Shown here one piece after another: positions 1-11,934 of a stretch of 45,678 bases of DNA. Made by a program: the position numbers and the translations under genes. Under the pieces are notes generated by a model. That model searched no databases. It was not told the origin of the DNA and was given only the letters and a program-made list of their open reading frames with translations. The stretch comes from an uncultured Lachnospiraceae bacterium (GTDB taxonomy: Bacteria; Bacillota; Clostridia; Lachnospirales; Lachnospiraceae), in assembly GCA_947588005.1 (NCBI GenBank), contig CANPYE010000007.1:1-45678 (forward strand), read 5' to 3'. How positions within the stretch are numbered: position 1 is the first letter of the stretch; every line of letters begins with the position of its first letter.

Positions 1-96
1 GCTTCCTCCAGGATCCGGTAATCGAATTCCAGCCAGCTCATCTCCCGGTTCACAAAATTCTCCGGTTTTATGAATCTTGCGTCGATCTCTGCCATG
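1..96 (-). CDS. ppk1: polyphosphate kinase, N-terminus only (truncated by window edge)
   Basis: Reverse complement reads MAEIDARFIKPENFVNREMSWLEFDYRILEEA, matching the N-terminal NRExSWLxFxxRxLEEA signature of PPK1; directly downstream of a Ppx/GppA gene. Confidence 0.85.
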
Positions 97-98
97 TT

Positions 99-1754
99 CT
101 ATACCCTCCTTTTCTGTTTCAGCACCGGCGTGATGCCGAAAATCTCCTCGAAAAACGGCGCGCAGGTCTGGATCATCATATTCTCCAGGCTCATATCGCC
201 TTCGTAGGATGTGGAGATCACCAGCTCGTCGCCCCGGACCACCATCCGGCAGCCGGTCAGCTTCTGTTTATAGCTGGCGTCCAGCGCCACGGCCAGCCGC
301 AGCATGGCGGTCAGCTTGGCGGAGCGGATCGCTGCCTTGTCATAGTCGAACGGTTCCGCATAGTAGCGAACCACCTTGGCCACCACCTCCCGCTCCGCGT
401 GGGACAGGCCGATGATTTCGGTAGCCATGATGATCTCGTAGGAGCAGTAACCGAAATTACGCATGGAAATGTATTTGCCGCAGCCGTAGAGCACGGCGGC
501 GATGCGCAGAAGCAGCTGATCGCGGGCCGCCAGGCCGTGGTGCTTCTTCATCGCGTCGAACATCTGGGCCGCTAGGCTCTCCACGTTCTGTATATGACTG
601 CTGCCGCAGCGGTAGCGCTTGGCGATGTTCCGGGCCGCTGCCAGGATGTCGTCGTCGAAACTGTGGGCGAATTTGATGCACCGGATCTCCTGGGCGTACT
701 CCGCGGCGATGCCGTCGCAGAGGCGGGTTCCCGGCGTCCACACCTGTTCCGCGCCGGTCATCTGCAGGATACGCATGTAAATGATCGCGCTGGCCACCAG
801 GATACCGACATAGCTTTCATTGATGCCGAACTCCTCCTGAATTCGGGACGGGGACATACTCATCAGCTGCTCGTAGACCTGGTTGAATTCCTCGCGGGTG
901 ATACAGTCGGTAGCGGATTTCTGCAGCGCGGCAGAATCGGTCTTACCGGATTTGCCGGCCTTGCCGTCGGGGGCTTTGTCAGCCGTTTCGGACCTTCCGG
1001 ATGCCTTAGATGCCTCCGCTTTGCCGGAACCGGCGCCGTCCTCCGCTGATTCCCGCTGCTTCGCCATTTCCCCGGCGTAGCGCATCAGAACCATGATGGA
1101 ATCGCCGATTCCGATCAGGTTCTTGATATCCCGGTCCCTCAGATACAGCTTGCGGAACTTGATCAGCTCGTGATCCATGATCTCCTCGACGATGGACTGC
1201 TCCATATTGCCGCTGACCTGGATCTGGGAAAGGATGTCGCGGATCTTCAGGACGCCGGGAACGATATTCTGCGTCGTCACCAGGCTTTCCTTGTCAAACA
1301 GCGACAGCTGCGTGCTGCCGAAGCCCACGTCCGCGATTGCGGTGCCCTTCTGGATGATCTTCTCGAACTCCGCCGCCTTGATCGCGACGGCCTTGTAGCT
1401 TAAGAACCGCTGCTCCGAGTTGTTGATAATGCGGACCTGGATCCCGGTGCGCACTTGGATCTGATCCAGAATGATCTTGTTGTTGATCGCCTCGCGCATA
1501 GCGCTGGTGGCATAGGCCCGGTAGGCCTCCACCTGATAGCCCTTCATGATCCTGGAAAAATCCGCCAGCACCCGGCACATCTCGTCCACCAGCCGGTAGC
1601 TGATCTTGCCGGTATGGTAGGTCTCCCGGCCCAGCGCGATTACATGCCGCAGATGGTCGATCTGCCGCATGCCGTTTCTGGGAGACATCTCGTAGATGCC
1701 CATTTCCAGTTCAAAGGAACCTACGTCGATGGCTGCGAATAAATGATTTGCCAT
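99..1754 (-). CDS. ppx: Ppx/GppA family exopolyphosphatase
   Basis: 551-aa ORF with FAAIDVGSFELEMGIYE, AIADVGFGSTQLSLF and a C-terminal HD-like region; contains a Ser/Ala/Lys/Gly-rich insert (about 890-1060). Confidence 0.85.
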   Translation of the reverse strand: MANHLFAAIDVGSFELEMGIYEMSPRNGMRQIDHLRHVIALGRETYHTGKISYRLVDEMCRVLADFSRIMKGYQVEAYRAYATSAMREAINNKIILDQIQVRTGIQVRIINNSEQRFLSYKAVAIKAAEFEKIIQKGTAIADVGFGSTQLSLFDKESLVTTQNIVPGVLKIRDILSQIQVSGNMEQSIVEEIMDHELIKFRKLYLRDRDIKNLIGIGDSIMVLMRYAGEMAKQRESAEDGAGSGKAEASKASGRSETADKAPDGKAGKSGKTDSAALQKSATDCITREEFNQVYEQLMSMSPSRIQEEFGINESYVGILVASAIIYMRILQMTGAEQVWTPGTRLCDGIAAEYAQEIRCIKFAHSFDDDILAAARNIAKRYRCGSSHIQNVESLAAQMFDAMKKHHGLAARDQLLLRIAAVLYGCGKYISMRNFGYCSYEIIMATEIIGLSHAEREVVAKVVRYYAEPFDYDKAAIRSAKLTAMLRLAVALDASYKQKLTGCRMVVRGDELVISTSYEGDMSLENMMIQTCAPFFEEIFGITPVLKQKRRV

Positions 1755-1808
1755 AAACGCTCCCCCCTTCTCTATTGATGCGATAATCCGCTGACTGCGG
1801 TTTCATTC

Positions 1809-3389
1809 TTACGCTTCCCCACTGAAACTTCGCGTTCCGAGCAGATATGCAATAAACTGCGCCGCCGTCCGCCCGGACAGGCCGCCGTGCTGCAGCTCCC
1901 ACTTGTTGGCTTCCGCTAAAAGCTCCTCCTCCGGCATCACCACATGATGCCGCTCCGCCAGCACCTTCACGATGTTCTGGAACTGCTTCTTGTCCGGCGA
2001 ACCGAAATAGATCGTGACGCCGAACCGGGCCACCAGCGACAGCTTCTCCTGCACCGTATCGTTGACATGCAGGTCGTCGTCCAGCTCCCGCTTGTCGCTG
2101 AATTTCTCACGGATCAGATGACGGCGGTTCGACGTGGCGTAGATCAGCACGTTGTTGGGCTTGCGGCCCAGGCCGCCTTCGATGATTGCCTTTAAGTATT
2201 TATACTCCAGCTCGCTCTCCTCGAAGGAAAGGTCGTCCATATAAATGATGAATTTGTAATTCCGGTCCTGCACCTGCTCCAGCACCGAGGAAAGGGCGTG
2301 GAACTGATGCTTGTAGACCTCAATGATACGCAGGCCCCGGTCGTAATATTCGTTCAGCACCGCCTTGATGCAGGACGACTTTCCGGTGCCCGCGTCGCCA
2401 AAGAGCAGCACGTTGTTGGCGGCCCGCCCGGACAGAAACGCTTCCGTATTCTCGATCAGCTTCTGTTTCTGAAGCTGATACCCTACCAGATCGTCGAAAT
2501 AGACGTGCTCCACGTTGACCACCGGGATCACTCGGGCATCGTGACCGTTCTCCTCGATGCGGAAGGCCTTATTAAGGCCGTATTTGCCCACGCCGAACTC
2601 GTGGTAGAACTGGGTCACGGCCACTGCGAAGCTCTCCACATCCGCCGCCTTTCCAAGCGCCACCGACAGCTCGATGATCCGGTCGCGGACGCGGCGGTTG
2701 AAGATCCGGCTGCCGTCGCCCACCGGCGTGAAATCCGCCAGATCGTGCCAGAGACCTGCCGTCCCGGCCCGTACCGGCTGGCCGGCCGCGCTGTCTGTTC
2801 CCGTCGCCGGCATATCCGCGCTGTCTGTTCCCGCCGCCGGCATGCTGCCCGCGCCGGCCGCGCCCCGTGAACCCGTCCCGGCCATCTCATCCAGCTTCGT
2901 GATATCCCGGTCGAACAATTCCTTAAACACCGCGAAATCCTGCCGCGCCAGGTGGCTCAGCGTTCCCCCCACATCGCCGCGGATCTCGCAGGCCGTACTG
3001 AAAGCGTTCTCGTGGTTCGCCAGGCAGAAGGCCAGGAAGCAGTGCCACAGATTCCCCTCGAAACCATAGTCTGCCGCCAGCTCGATCAGCTGGTTGGCGC
3101 ACTCGTAGGCGTCCGGGGGCGCGGTCACGTCCCCGCCAGGAATCCCCGTCATGCCCTGCGGGAACTGCACCCTTCCCGCTCCATACGGCAATGACGCTCC
3201 CGCCGCACTCACAGCGGCTCCGCCGCCGTCGCCAGGCAGAACCTCCGGCCCCGGCACCGCATCCAATACACCGGCCCTGTCCAGCAGCCGTTCCATATCG
3301 TCGAATAATTTCTGATATTTCAGATTTCTATATAATACTAATGGCTTCATTTGTGTAAACCTTTCATACATCCGCGGCTCCATTCTCAA
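1809..3389 (-). CDS. DUF815-type AAA ATP-binding protein
   Basis: Walker A GDAGTGKSS, IIYMDDLSFE, GLGRKPNNVLIYATSNRRHLI; typical DUF815 architecture. Start may be an internal ATG (about 3383). Confidence 0.85.
   Translation of the reverse strand: MRMEPRMYERFTQMKPLVLYRNLKYQKLFDDMERLLDRAGVLDAVPGPEVLPGDGGGAAVSAAGASLPYGAGRVQFPQGMTGIPGGDVTAPPDAYECANQLIELAADYGFEGNLWHCFLAFCLANHENAFSTACEIRGDVGGTLSHLARQDFAVFKELFDRDITKLDEMAGTGSRGAAGAGSMPAAGTDSADMPATGTDSAAGQPVRAGTAGLWHDLADFTPVGDGSRIFNRRVRDRIIELSVALGKAADVESFAVAVTQFYHEFGVGKYGLNKAFRIEENGHDARVIPVVNVEHVYFDDLVGYQLQKQKLIENTEAFLSGRAANNVLLFGDAGTGKSSCIKAVLNEYYDRGLRIIEVYKHQFHALSSVLEQVQDRNYKFIIYMDDLSFEESELEYKYLKAIIEGGLGRKPNNVLIYATSNRRHLIREKFSDKRELDDDLHVNDTVQEKLSLVARFGVTIYFGSPDKKQFQNIVKVLAERHHVVMPEEELLAEANKWELQHGGLSGRTAAQFIAYLLGTRSFSGEA
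2787..2846 (-). repeat. 30-bp tandem duplication inside the DUF815 ORF
   Basis: ccgcgctgtctgttcccgtcgccggcatat followed by ccgcgctgtctgttcccgccgccggcatgc. Confidence 0.85.
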
Positions 3390-4513
3390 TAATTCCCCAG
3401 GATCCGCATATTCGCCGCTTCTTCCTTGATCGACCGCAGCGCGTTCTGGATATTGGGCTGACTTAAATTCCCCTCGATATCCACGAAGAACCGGTATTCC
3501 CAGTTCCGCTCCGGAATCGGCCGGGACTCGATCATCACCATGTTTACGTCGTTGAAAATGAAATTCCCCAGCATGTTGTACAGACTTCCGCTCTTATGCG
3601 GCAGCTCGAAGCAGAGGCTGATCTTCCCTGCGCCGCGGCAGTAGACCTTCTCTCTTGCCAGGATCAGGAACCGGGTCGTATTCTCTTTGTTATAATTGAT
3701 CTGCGGCGCCAGAACCGACAGGCCGTAAAGCTTCCCGGCCACCTCGCTTGCCACCGCAGCCTGGGTCTTGTCGCCGTCGGCCACCACCTTCTTCGCGGCC
3801 ACCGCCGTGTTCTCCACGCTGATCTGCCGCCACTCGCGGTGCGCGTTCAGATACGGCGAACACTGCATCAGCGCCTGGGGGTGCGAATACACCGTCCGGA
3901 TATCCTCCGACTTCGCCCCCGGCAGTCCCAGAAGCGCGTGACTCACCGGCAGAAATGTCTCCGCCGCGATCACATTGTCATGGGCGATCAGCAGATCGTA
4001 ATTGTCACTGACCGTCCCCGCCGAAGAATTCTCAATGGGGATCACCGCGTAATCCGCCTCGCCGCTCTCCACGGCGCACATGGCCTCGTCCCAGGTCTTC
4101 ACATGACAGACGTCCGCGCCGTCCCCGAAATACTGCAGCGCCGCGCCGTGGCTGTAGGCCCCCTCGACGCCCTGGTAGACCACGCGTACATTTTCACGCT
4201 TAAGCCCTTCCACCATCGTAAATCCCGTATCGCCGGACTGGCCGTGCTCCTGCATAATGCCGTACTGCAGCCTGCGGCCCACGGTCATCAGCTGGGTCAT
4301 CATCTCCGCCGCCGCGTTCTTCGCGTACTCCGTATGGGCCAAGCCCCGGACCGCCGCGATCTTCTGTTCTTCGCGGGCCCTGTCCAGCACCGGCTTGCCG
4401 GTCCCGATCTTATATTCGGCCACCTCCGCGCTCAGAGCCAGCCGTTCCTCTAAAAGACGCACCAGCTGTGCGTCGATCTCATCCAATTTGCCTCGAATTT
4501 CCTGCAGATCCAC
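3386..4513 (-). CDS. pheA: bifunctional chorismate mutase / prephenate dehydratase (P-protein)
   Basis: N-terminal chorismate mutase (DLQEIRGKLDEIDAQLVRLLEERLAL), then YQGVEGAYSH...FLPVSHALLG...TRFLILA and an ACT-like C-terminus (ELPHKSGSLYNML). Confidence 0.93.
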   Translation of the reverse strand: MDLQEIRGKLDEIDAQLVRLLEERLALSAEVAEYKIGTGKPVLDRAREEQKIAAVRGLAHTEYAKNAAAEMMTQLMTVGRRLQYGIMQEHGQSGDTGFTMVEGLKRENVRVVYQGVEGAYSHGAALQYFGDGADVCHVKTWDEAMCAVESGEADYAVIPIENSSAGTVSDNYDLLIAHDNVIAAETFLPVSHALLGLPGAKSEDIRTVYSHPQALMQCSPYLNAHREWRQISVENTAVAAKKVVADGDKTQAAVASEVAGKLYGLSVLAPQINYNKENTTRFLILAREKVYCRGAGKISLCFELPHKSGSLYNMLGNFIFNDVNMVMIESRPIPERNWEYRFFVDIEGNLSQPNIQNALRSIKEEAANMRILGNY

Positions 4514-5263
4514 TTACGCGCCCTTCCTTATCTCCTGTTCTTTCCTAAGCATCTCTCTGATCCGGTTCTGGGTGTAGAGACCGGCGAATTTCTTCTCCTC
4601 CTTCGGCAGATCGCGGATGAAAAACGGCTCGCCGAACTCGATCGTCACATTCGAAGATTTGATCCGCGGCACATGCTTTTCGAAGATCTCCGCGGTGCCT
4701 GTCATTGCTACCGGGATCACCGGACAGCCGGATTTCTCCGCGATCTTAAGACTGCCTTCCTTAAACGGCAGCATCTCCAGAATGTCTTCGTTTCGATTGC
4801 GGGTGCCCTCCGGGAAGATCCAGACAGAGATACCGGATTTGACCTGCTCGATGCCGGCCAGGATCGTCTTTAAGCCTTCCCGCAGGTTCTCGCGGTCCAG
4901 AAAAAGGCAGTGGACGTTCTTCATCCAGGTCCGCAGGGATGGATACCGCAGCATCTCCTTCTTCGCCACGAACCCCATCAGCGTCGGCACCGTCACATAT
5001 CCCACCAGAATATCGAAATAGCTCCGGTGATTGCCCACGTAAAGAACCGCCCGGTCCCTCGGAATATTCTCAATGCCTTTCACGGTAATATGTACGCCGG
5101 ACAGCCAAAGCAGATAACGGAACATGAACTGTACGATGGCCAGACTCTGGGCGTCCCGCTTCTCCGGGTGCTTCTTCGCGATCCACGCTTCCACCCAGAG
5201 GACCGGCACGGTGAATACCAGGAAAAGAATGACGCTGGCCGCCAGTATGATGAATTTGATCAT
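4514..5263 (-). CDS. plsC: 1-acyl-sn-glycerol-3-phosphate acyltransferase
   Basis: NHRSYFD (NHxxxxD) and FPEGTRNR motifs. Confidence 0.92.
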   Translation of the reverse strand: MIKFIILAASVILFLVFTVPVLWVEAWIAKKHPEKRDAQSLAIVQFMFRYLLWLSGVHITVKGIENIPRDRAVLYVGNHRSYFDILVGYVTVPTLMGFVAKKEMLRYPSLRTWMKNVHCLFLDRENLREGLKTILAGIEQVKSGISVWIFPEGTRNRNEDILEMLPFKEGSLKIAEKSGCPVIPVAMTGTAEIFEKHVPRIKSSNVTIEFGEPFFIRDLPKEEKKFAGLYTQNRIREMLRKEQEIRKGA

Positions 5264-5301
5264 GGAAAATGAATATCCTTTCTGCGCTACGTTATACCTG
5301 C

Positions 5302-5330
5302 ATTATACTCATGTACTAAATAAAAAACAA
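5302..5330 (-). promoter_or_regulatory. sigma-A type promoter upstream of plsC-pheA-DUF815-ppx-ppk
   Basis: Minus strand TTGTTT-N17-TATAAT. Confidence 0.65.
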
Positions 5331-5374
5331 GTCCATTTCCCAAATTTGCCCGCGCCGGATCTGCCTGCCGCAGT

Positions 5375-5830
5375 TCACATCTGTCCCTTGCTCGTGATCA
5401 TTTCAAACAGCAGCCCCGTCCCAAACCACAGCGGCGCGAAATCCAGCCGGATCAGTCCATTAATATTCGAATGACGCCCGGTATAATCCCAGGGGCAGAT
5501 GCCGCGGCTCCTCAGCCAGAATCCCGTCGCGTACTCCACGACAAAGATCAGCACCATATAGAGCATCCCGTGACGAAGAATGCGGTCTTTCATGCTGAGT
5601 CCGTCCGCCGGATCCACGCTGAGCCATCGGTCCACGCCGCGCCCGATCGGGGCCAGCATGGCCCCCATGCCGTAGATTGGGAACATCAAAAGCGACGTCC
5701 GCCCCATGAGTCTCCAGTCATGGCACATGACAGACTCCGCCGAGGTGAAAATCACTTCCAGGCACCACCCTGCCACGCCGCATTTTAAAAAATTTTTTCC
5801 TGTATCCCGAAGATATGCTGCCGTTTTCAT
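5375..5830 (-). CDS. putative ABC-transporter type IV (CmpB-like) membrane protein
   Basis: KCGVAGWCLEVIFTS...GRTSLLMFPIYGMGAML...WLRSRGICPWDYTGRHSNINGLIRLDFAPLWF resembles the Clostridial CmpB-like family. Confidence 0.65.
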   Translation of the reverse strand: MKTAAYLRDTGKNFLKCGVAGWCLEVIFTSAESVMCHDWRLMGRTSLLMFPIYGMGAMLAPIGRGVDRWLSVDPADGLSMKDRILRHGMLYMVLIFVVEYATGFWLRSRGICPWDYTGRHSNINGLIRLDFAPLWFGTGLLFEMITSKGQM

Positions 5831-5956
5831 AGGAATAGTATGTGCCGAAAGCGGCGTATTTTATGCACCCGGCCTCATTTCGCTGCAGGCTCATTACTGC
5901 TTACTATATTCAGCACAGCAGCATAACCGCCCTCACGGCATACCCCTGCCGCCGCC

Positions 5957-7504
5957 TCACAATAGCGGCGACAAAAGCCTGCAGCACTGCTCCTTAAACC
6001 GAATCCACAGCTTTCTCTGCGCATAGTCCTCCCGGGTCACTTCCCGGCACAGCTTCAGATCCTCCCGGAAATTATCCTCCAGCCGCCTCGTCACGCCCTC
6101 GTCGTATATAGTCGCGTTCACCTCAAAATTCAGTTCAAAGCTGCGGATATCCATATTGGCCGTCCCGCAGCAGCTGACCATACCGTCCGCCATGACGCTC
6201 TTGGCGTGAAGGAAACCATTTTCATAGGTATAACATTTCGCGCCCGCGGTCAGCAGATCGCCCATATAGGAATACGTGGCCCAGTAGACGAACGGATGAT
6301 CCGGCTTGCAGGGAATCATCAGCCGCACGTCCACGCCCGACTCCGCCGCGAATTTCAATGCCGACAATACGGCGTCGTCCGGAATAAAATACGGCGTCTG
6401 GATATAGATATGGTGGCGCGCCCGGGTAATCAGCTGAATGTAATTGTTGCGGATCTGCCGGTTGCTGGCGTCCGGACCGCTGGCGATGATCTGCATCATG
6501 ACCCCGCGATGATCCAGAACCAGCCGGAGCGCCGCGGCTTCCTGCGCGGTCATCCCGGACTCGTCTGCTTCCGCCGCGTTTCCCGCCGCGTCCGCGTCTC
6601 CCAGCCCAAAATACTTCCCGTTCCGGAACAGATTCTCCCTGGATGCGTAATTCCAGTCCAGCGCGAACCGGATCTGCAGGCTGTATACAGCGCTGCCGCA
6701 GATCTTCAGATGCGTATCCCTCCAGTACCCGAACTTCGGATCTTTGGAAATGTACTCGCGTCCGATATTGAAGCCGCCCACATATCCGACCTTTCCGTCG
6801 ATCACCACGATCTTTCGGTGATTCCGATAATTAATGCGCAGCTGCAGCCGCCCCAGGATCGGCGGGAAGAACTCCACCACCCGGATCCCGCACGAGCGCA
6901 GATCCTTCCAGATCCGCGCCGGCATGAAGCGGCCGCCCATGCCATCGTAGAGTATCCGCACCTCCACGCCGGCCTTCGCCCGCTCCTTAAGGATCGGAAC
7001 GATCGCCTGGAACACTTCGTCATTTTTAATGATATAATACTGAATGTGAATGTATTTCTCAGCCTTCTTCAGTTCTCCCCTCAGGTCGTTAAATTTTTCT
7101 TCCCCATCGGTAAATATGTCCACGGAATTATCCGCCGTCAGCACCGCGCCGGACGTCTCCAGATTATAAAGCACCAGCGACTCATAGTCTCTCCACGGCG
7201 TCTTCGCGATCTGATCCATGGCGCCCTGGATCTGCCTCTCCTGCTCCTTCACGGGATGCGCCAGCCGGTCTTCCACTTCCTTGATACGGAACATCCTGCT
7301 TTTGCGGTAATCCTGACACAGCACCAGATACAGCAGGAAACCGAAGATCGGCACAAAGTAAAGCACAAGGAGCCACGTCCACACGGCCTTCGGGTCCCTG
7401 CGCTGAAAAAATACGATCACGATCGATAAGATCATATTAATATATAACAGATGATCCATAAGCCATCCCCATACCATGGCTATGGACGAAAATACCTGGT
7501 CCAT
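5957..7504 (-). CDS. cls: cardiolipin synthase (phospholipase D family)
   Basis: Two HxK motifs (NYRNHRKIVVIDGKVGYVGGFNIG; FLHAKSVMADGMVSCCGTANMDIRSF) and N-terminal TM segments. Confidence 0.93.
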   Translation of the reverse strand: MDQVFSSIAMVWGWLMDHLLYINMILSIVIVFFQRRDPKAVWTWLLVLYFVPIFGFLLYLVLCQDYRKSRMFRIKEVEDRLAHPVKEQERQIQGAMDQIAKTPWRDYESLVLYNLETSGAVLTADNSVDIFTDGEEKFNDLRGELKKAEKYIHIQYYIIKNDEVFQAIVPILKERAKAGVEVRILYDGMGGRFMPARIWKDLRSCGIRVVEFFPPILGRLQLRINYRNHRKIVVIDGKVGYVGGFNIGREYISKDPKFGYWRDTHLKICGSAVYSLQIRFALDWNYASRENLFRNGKYFGLGDADAAGNAAEADESGMTAQEAAALRLVLDHRGVMMQIIASGPDASNRQIRNNYIQLITRARHHIYIQTPYFIPDDAVLSALKFAAESGVDVRLMIPCKPDHPFVYWATYSYMGDLLTAGAKCYTYENGFLHAKSVMADGMVSCCGTANMDIRSFELNFEVNATIYDEGVTRRLEDNFREDLKLCREVTREDYAQRKLWIRFKEQCCRLLSPLL

Positions 7505-7526
7505 TCAGGACTCCCTCCTGTCTGCA

Positions 7527-7706
7527 TCACACAAACCGGTTCTTCTCCGCGTCATACGCATACCCGATCGGAGCAAGCGCCGCTTCCACGGCGCTCCGCT
7601 CCGCATCCTGCGCCTCGCAGAACGCATCCAGCGACGGGTAGAAATCCCGCAGCTGGGTATTCACATAGCTTAAAAGGATCGCCGGATCCTTTGGCAGCTG
7701 GCTCAT
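7527..7706 (-). CDS. DUF4250-like small protein (59 aa)
   Basis: MSQLPKDPAILLSYVNTQLRDFYPSLDAFCEAQDAERSAVEAALAPIGYAYDAEKNRFV; nested start within the longer ORF 7527..8168. Confidence 0.8.
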   Translation of the reverse strand: MSQLPKDPAILLSYVNTQLRDFYPSLDAFCEAQDAERSAVEAALAPIGYAYDAEKNRFV

Positions 7707-7756
7707 GCTATTGATCTCCTCCTCACAGGCAGCCTTTCCGCCGCATTCCTGAATCC

Positions 7757-8698
7757 TCAGATAAATGACACCACGCAGTACGCCGCATAGATCGCCAGCA
7801 GCGCGATACCCTGCAGCCGTGAGGCCTTCCTGCGGAAAAGAATCGGCACGATCAGGATCGCCATCACAAGCGCAGCCAGCGGAATATCCATCTGATACGT
7901 AGACGCCTCCAGCGGAATTCCCATGACCGCCGCCGGAATGCCGATCACCGCCAGAAGATTCAGGATATTGGCGCCCAGGATATTGCCGAAGCCCACATTG
8001 GAGAAGCCCTTGATCATGGAGACAATGGACGTCACCAGCTCCGGCAGCGACGTGCCCAGCGCGATAAACGTGACCGCGATCACACGCTGCGGCACGCCGA
8101 TGGCCTCGGCGATCAGGATTCCGTTGTCCACCAGCAGGTTGGCTCCCACGTACAGAAGGGCCGCGCACACCGCCAGAATAATGAATTGCTTCAGTAAGGA
8201 GCCTCCGTCCTCTGTCTTATCATTCTCTTCTTCATCGCCGCCCTCGGCGCCTGCACGGACAATATTTAAAACTGCGTACACCACGAAAATGGCAAGCAGA
8301 AGAAGTCCTGTCAGACGCCCAAATTCACCCCGAAGGAAACCTACGATATCCAACACAATGATGACCCCGAAAAAGATCGCCGCCCGCCACAGAAGCGGCT
8401 TCGTCTCCACCTTCTTCGTCGGCCGGATCGTCTGCGTCAGGCCCGCGATCAGAGCCGTATTGCAGATGATGGATCCGAAGGCGTTGCCCGCGGCGATGGC
8501 CGCGGAGCCGTCAAAAGCGGCCGTGGTGGAGACCAGGATCTCCGGCAGCGTGGTGCCAAGGCTTACAATGGTGGCCCCAACCACAATCTGCGGAATGCCG
8601 ATCTTTCTTGCAATTGCCACAGCGGCGTCCACCAGACGGTCGCCTCCCAGACAGATCAGAACCAGTCCCAATACGAACAGTGCTACAGTAACCAACAT
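7757..8698 (-). CDS. CaCA-family calcium/sodium antiporter (YrbG-like)
   Basis: 313 aa, paired alpha repeats VVGATIVSLGTTLPEILVSTTAA and VIAVTFIALGTSLPELVTSIVS. Confidence 0.92.
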   Translation of the reverse strand: MLVTVALFVLGLVLICLGGDRLVDAAVAIARKIGIPQIVVGATIVSLGTTLPEILVSTTAAFDGSAAIAAGNAFGSIICNTALIAGLTQTIRPTKKVETKPLLWRAAIFFGVIIVLDIVGFLRGEFGRLTGLLLLAIFVVYAVLNIVRAGAEGGDEEENDKTEDGGSLLKQFIILAVCAALLYVGANLLVDNGILIAEAIGVPQRVIAVTFIALGTSLPELVTSIVSMIKGFSNVGFGNILGANILNLLAVIGIPAAVMGIPLEASTYQMDIPLAALVMAILIVPILFRRKASRLQGIALLAIYAAYCVVSFI

Positions 8699-8844
8699 AT
8701 GTGCTCCTCCTTGGATATTTGCGTGCCTGCGGATCCGCCGGACGATATCCGCCCGCTGATCACGCTTCGCAGTCTGAACCTGCAGCGCACGGCTGAATGT
8801 CTCCCGCAGCGTGACGCGAATCGGATCCGCGGCGCATTGCCCGT

Positions 8845-8887
8845 AAAAAACGAGACTTTCAGCACATATTCTGCGCTAAAAGTCTCG
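8845..8887 (-). terminator. Rho-independent terminator/attenuator overlapping the riboswitch P1 3' strand
   Basis: Minus strand CGAGACTTTTAGC-gcagaatatgt-GCTGAAAGTCTCG-TTTTTT: near-perfect 13-bp stem plus U tract. Confidence 0.85.
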
Positions 8888-8988
8888 CTTCAAAACATCC
8901 TCTGTTTCAGGTATGACCCGGTATTATCTACGGGCTGACGGATCATACCACACCTTTACCGCGGGCGGTGCAAGCTACTCCCTTTTAT
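8878..8988 (-). ncRNA. yybP-ykoY (Mn2+-sensing) riboswitch
   Basis: Minus strand AAAAGGGAGTAGC...CCGTCAGCCCGTAGATAATACCGGGTCATACC...AAACAGAGGATGTTT...GAAGCGAGACTTTT; conserved GGGAGUAGC and GCGAGACUUU elements with multi-helix junction layout. Confidence 0.82.
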
Positions 8989-9003
8989 CGTTCAATTAAA
9001 GGA

Positions 9004-9032
9004 AGTATAGCATATTTTTACAGATTCGTCCA
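9004..9032 (-). promoter_or_regulatory. promoter for riboswitch/antiporter
   Basis: Minus strand TGGACG-N17-TATACT with TG extended -10, ending just upstream of the riboswitch. Confidence 0.65.
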
Positions 9033-9066
9033 CCGTTTTATGACCGGACTTTACGTTGCCGCGGAT

Positions 9067-11658
<2,592 letters not shown>

Positions 11659-11690
11659 AGGATCTCCCCCTTTTTTTCTGTTCTATTCGT

Positions 11691-11719
11691 ACTATAACAC
11701 ATGTTGTTAGCACTGTCAA
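11691..11719 (-). promoter_or_regulatory. sigma-A promoter of clpB
   Basis: Minus strand TTGACA-N17-TATAGT. Confidence 0.85.
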
Positions 11720-11733
11720 GCCCCGAGTGCTAA
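11707..11733 (-). promoter_or_regulatory. CIRCE operator (HrcA binding site)
   Basis: TTAGCACTC-N9-CAGTGCTAA on the minus strand; one deviation from TTAGCACTC-N9-GAGTGCTAA; immediately upstream of clpB. Confidence 0.9.
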
Positions 11734-11816
11734 AATTTTAATAATAACTCGCTTCTGCTCCCGCGAGCCGTCAACCGGCTGCCTCTGCCGCAAATGCCGC
11801 AACGGTCTGCCCGCAC

Positions 11817-11857
11817 AAAAAAAGCCCCGCCGCATTCCCATAAAGAAGCGGCGGAGC
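11817..11857 (-). terminator. Rho-independent terminator downstream of rubrerythrin
   Basis: Minus strand GCTCCGCCGC-loop-GCGGCGGGGC-TTTTTTT. Confidence 0.85.
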
Positions 11858-11934
11858 CTGAATTTCCGTGCGGGCAGCGCCAGTGACTCCCTGCCCGTAT
11901 TCCAGCCTGTTCGGATATACCGGTTCCGATAATA

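Noticed and set aside
7527-8168. 213-aa ORF upstream-extended from the DUF4250-like protein
   Set aside because: The N-terminal part is out-of-frame antiporter sequence; the conserved 59-aa protein starts at 7706.
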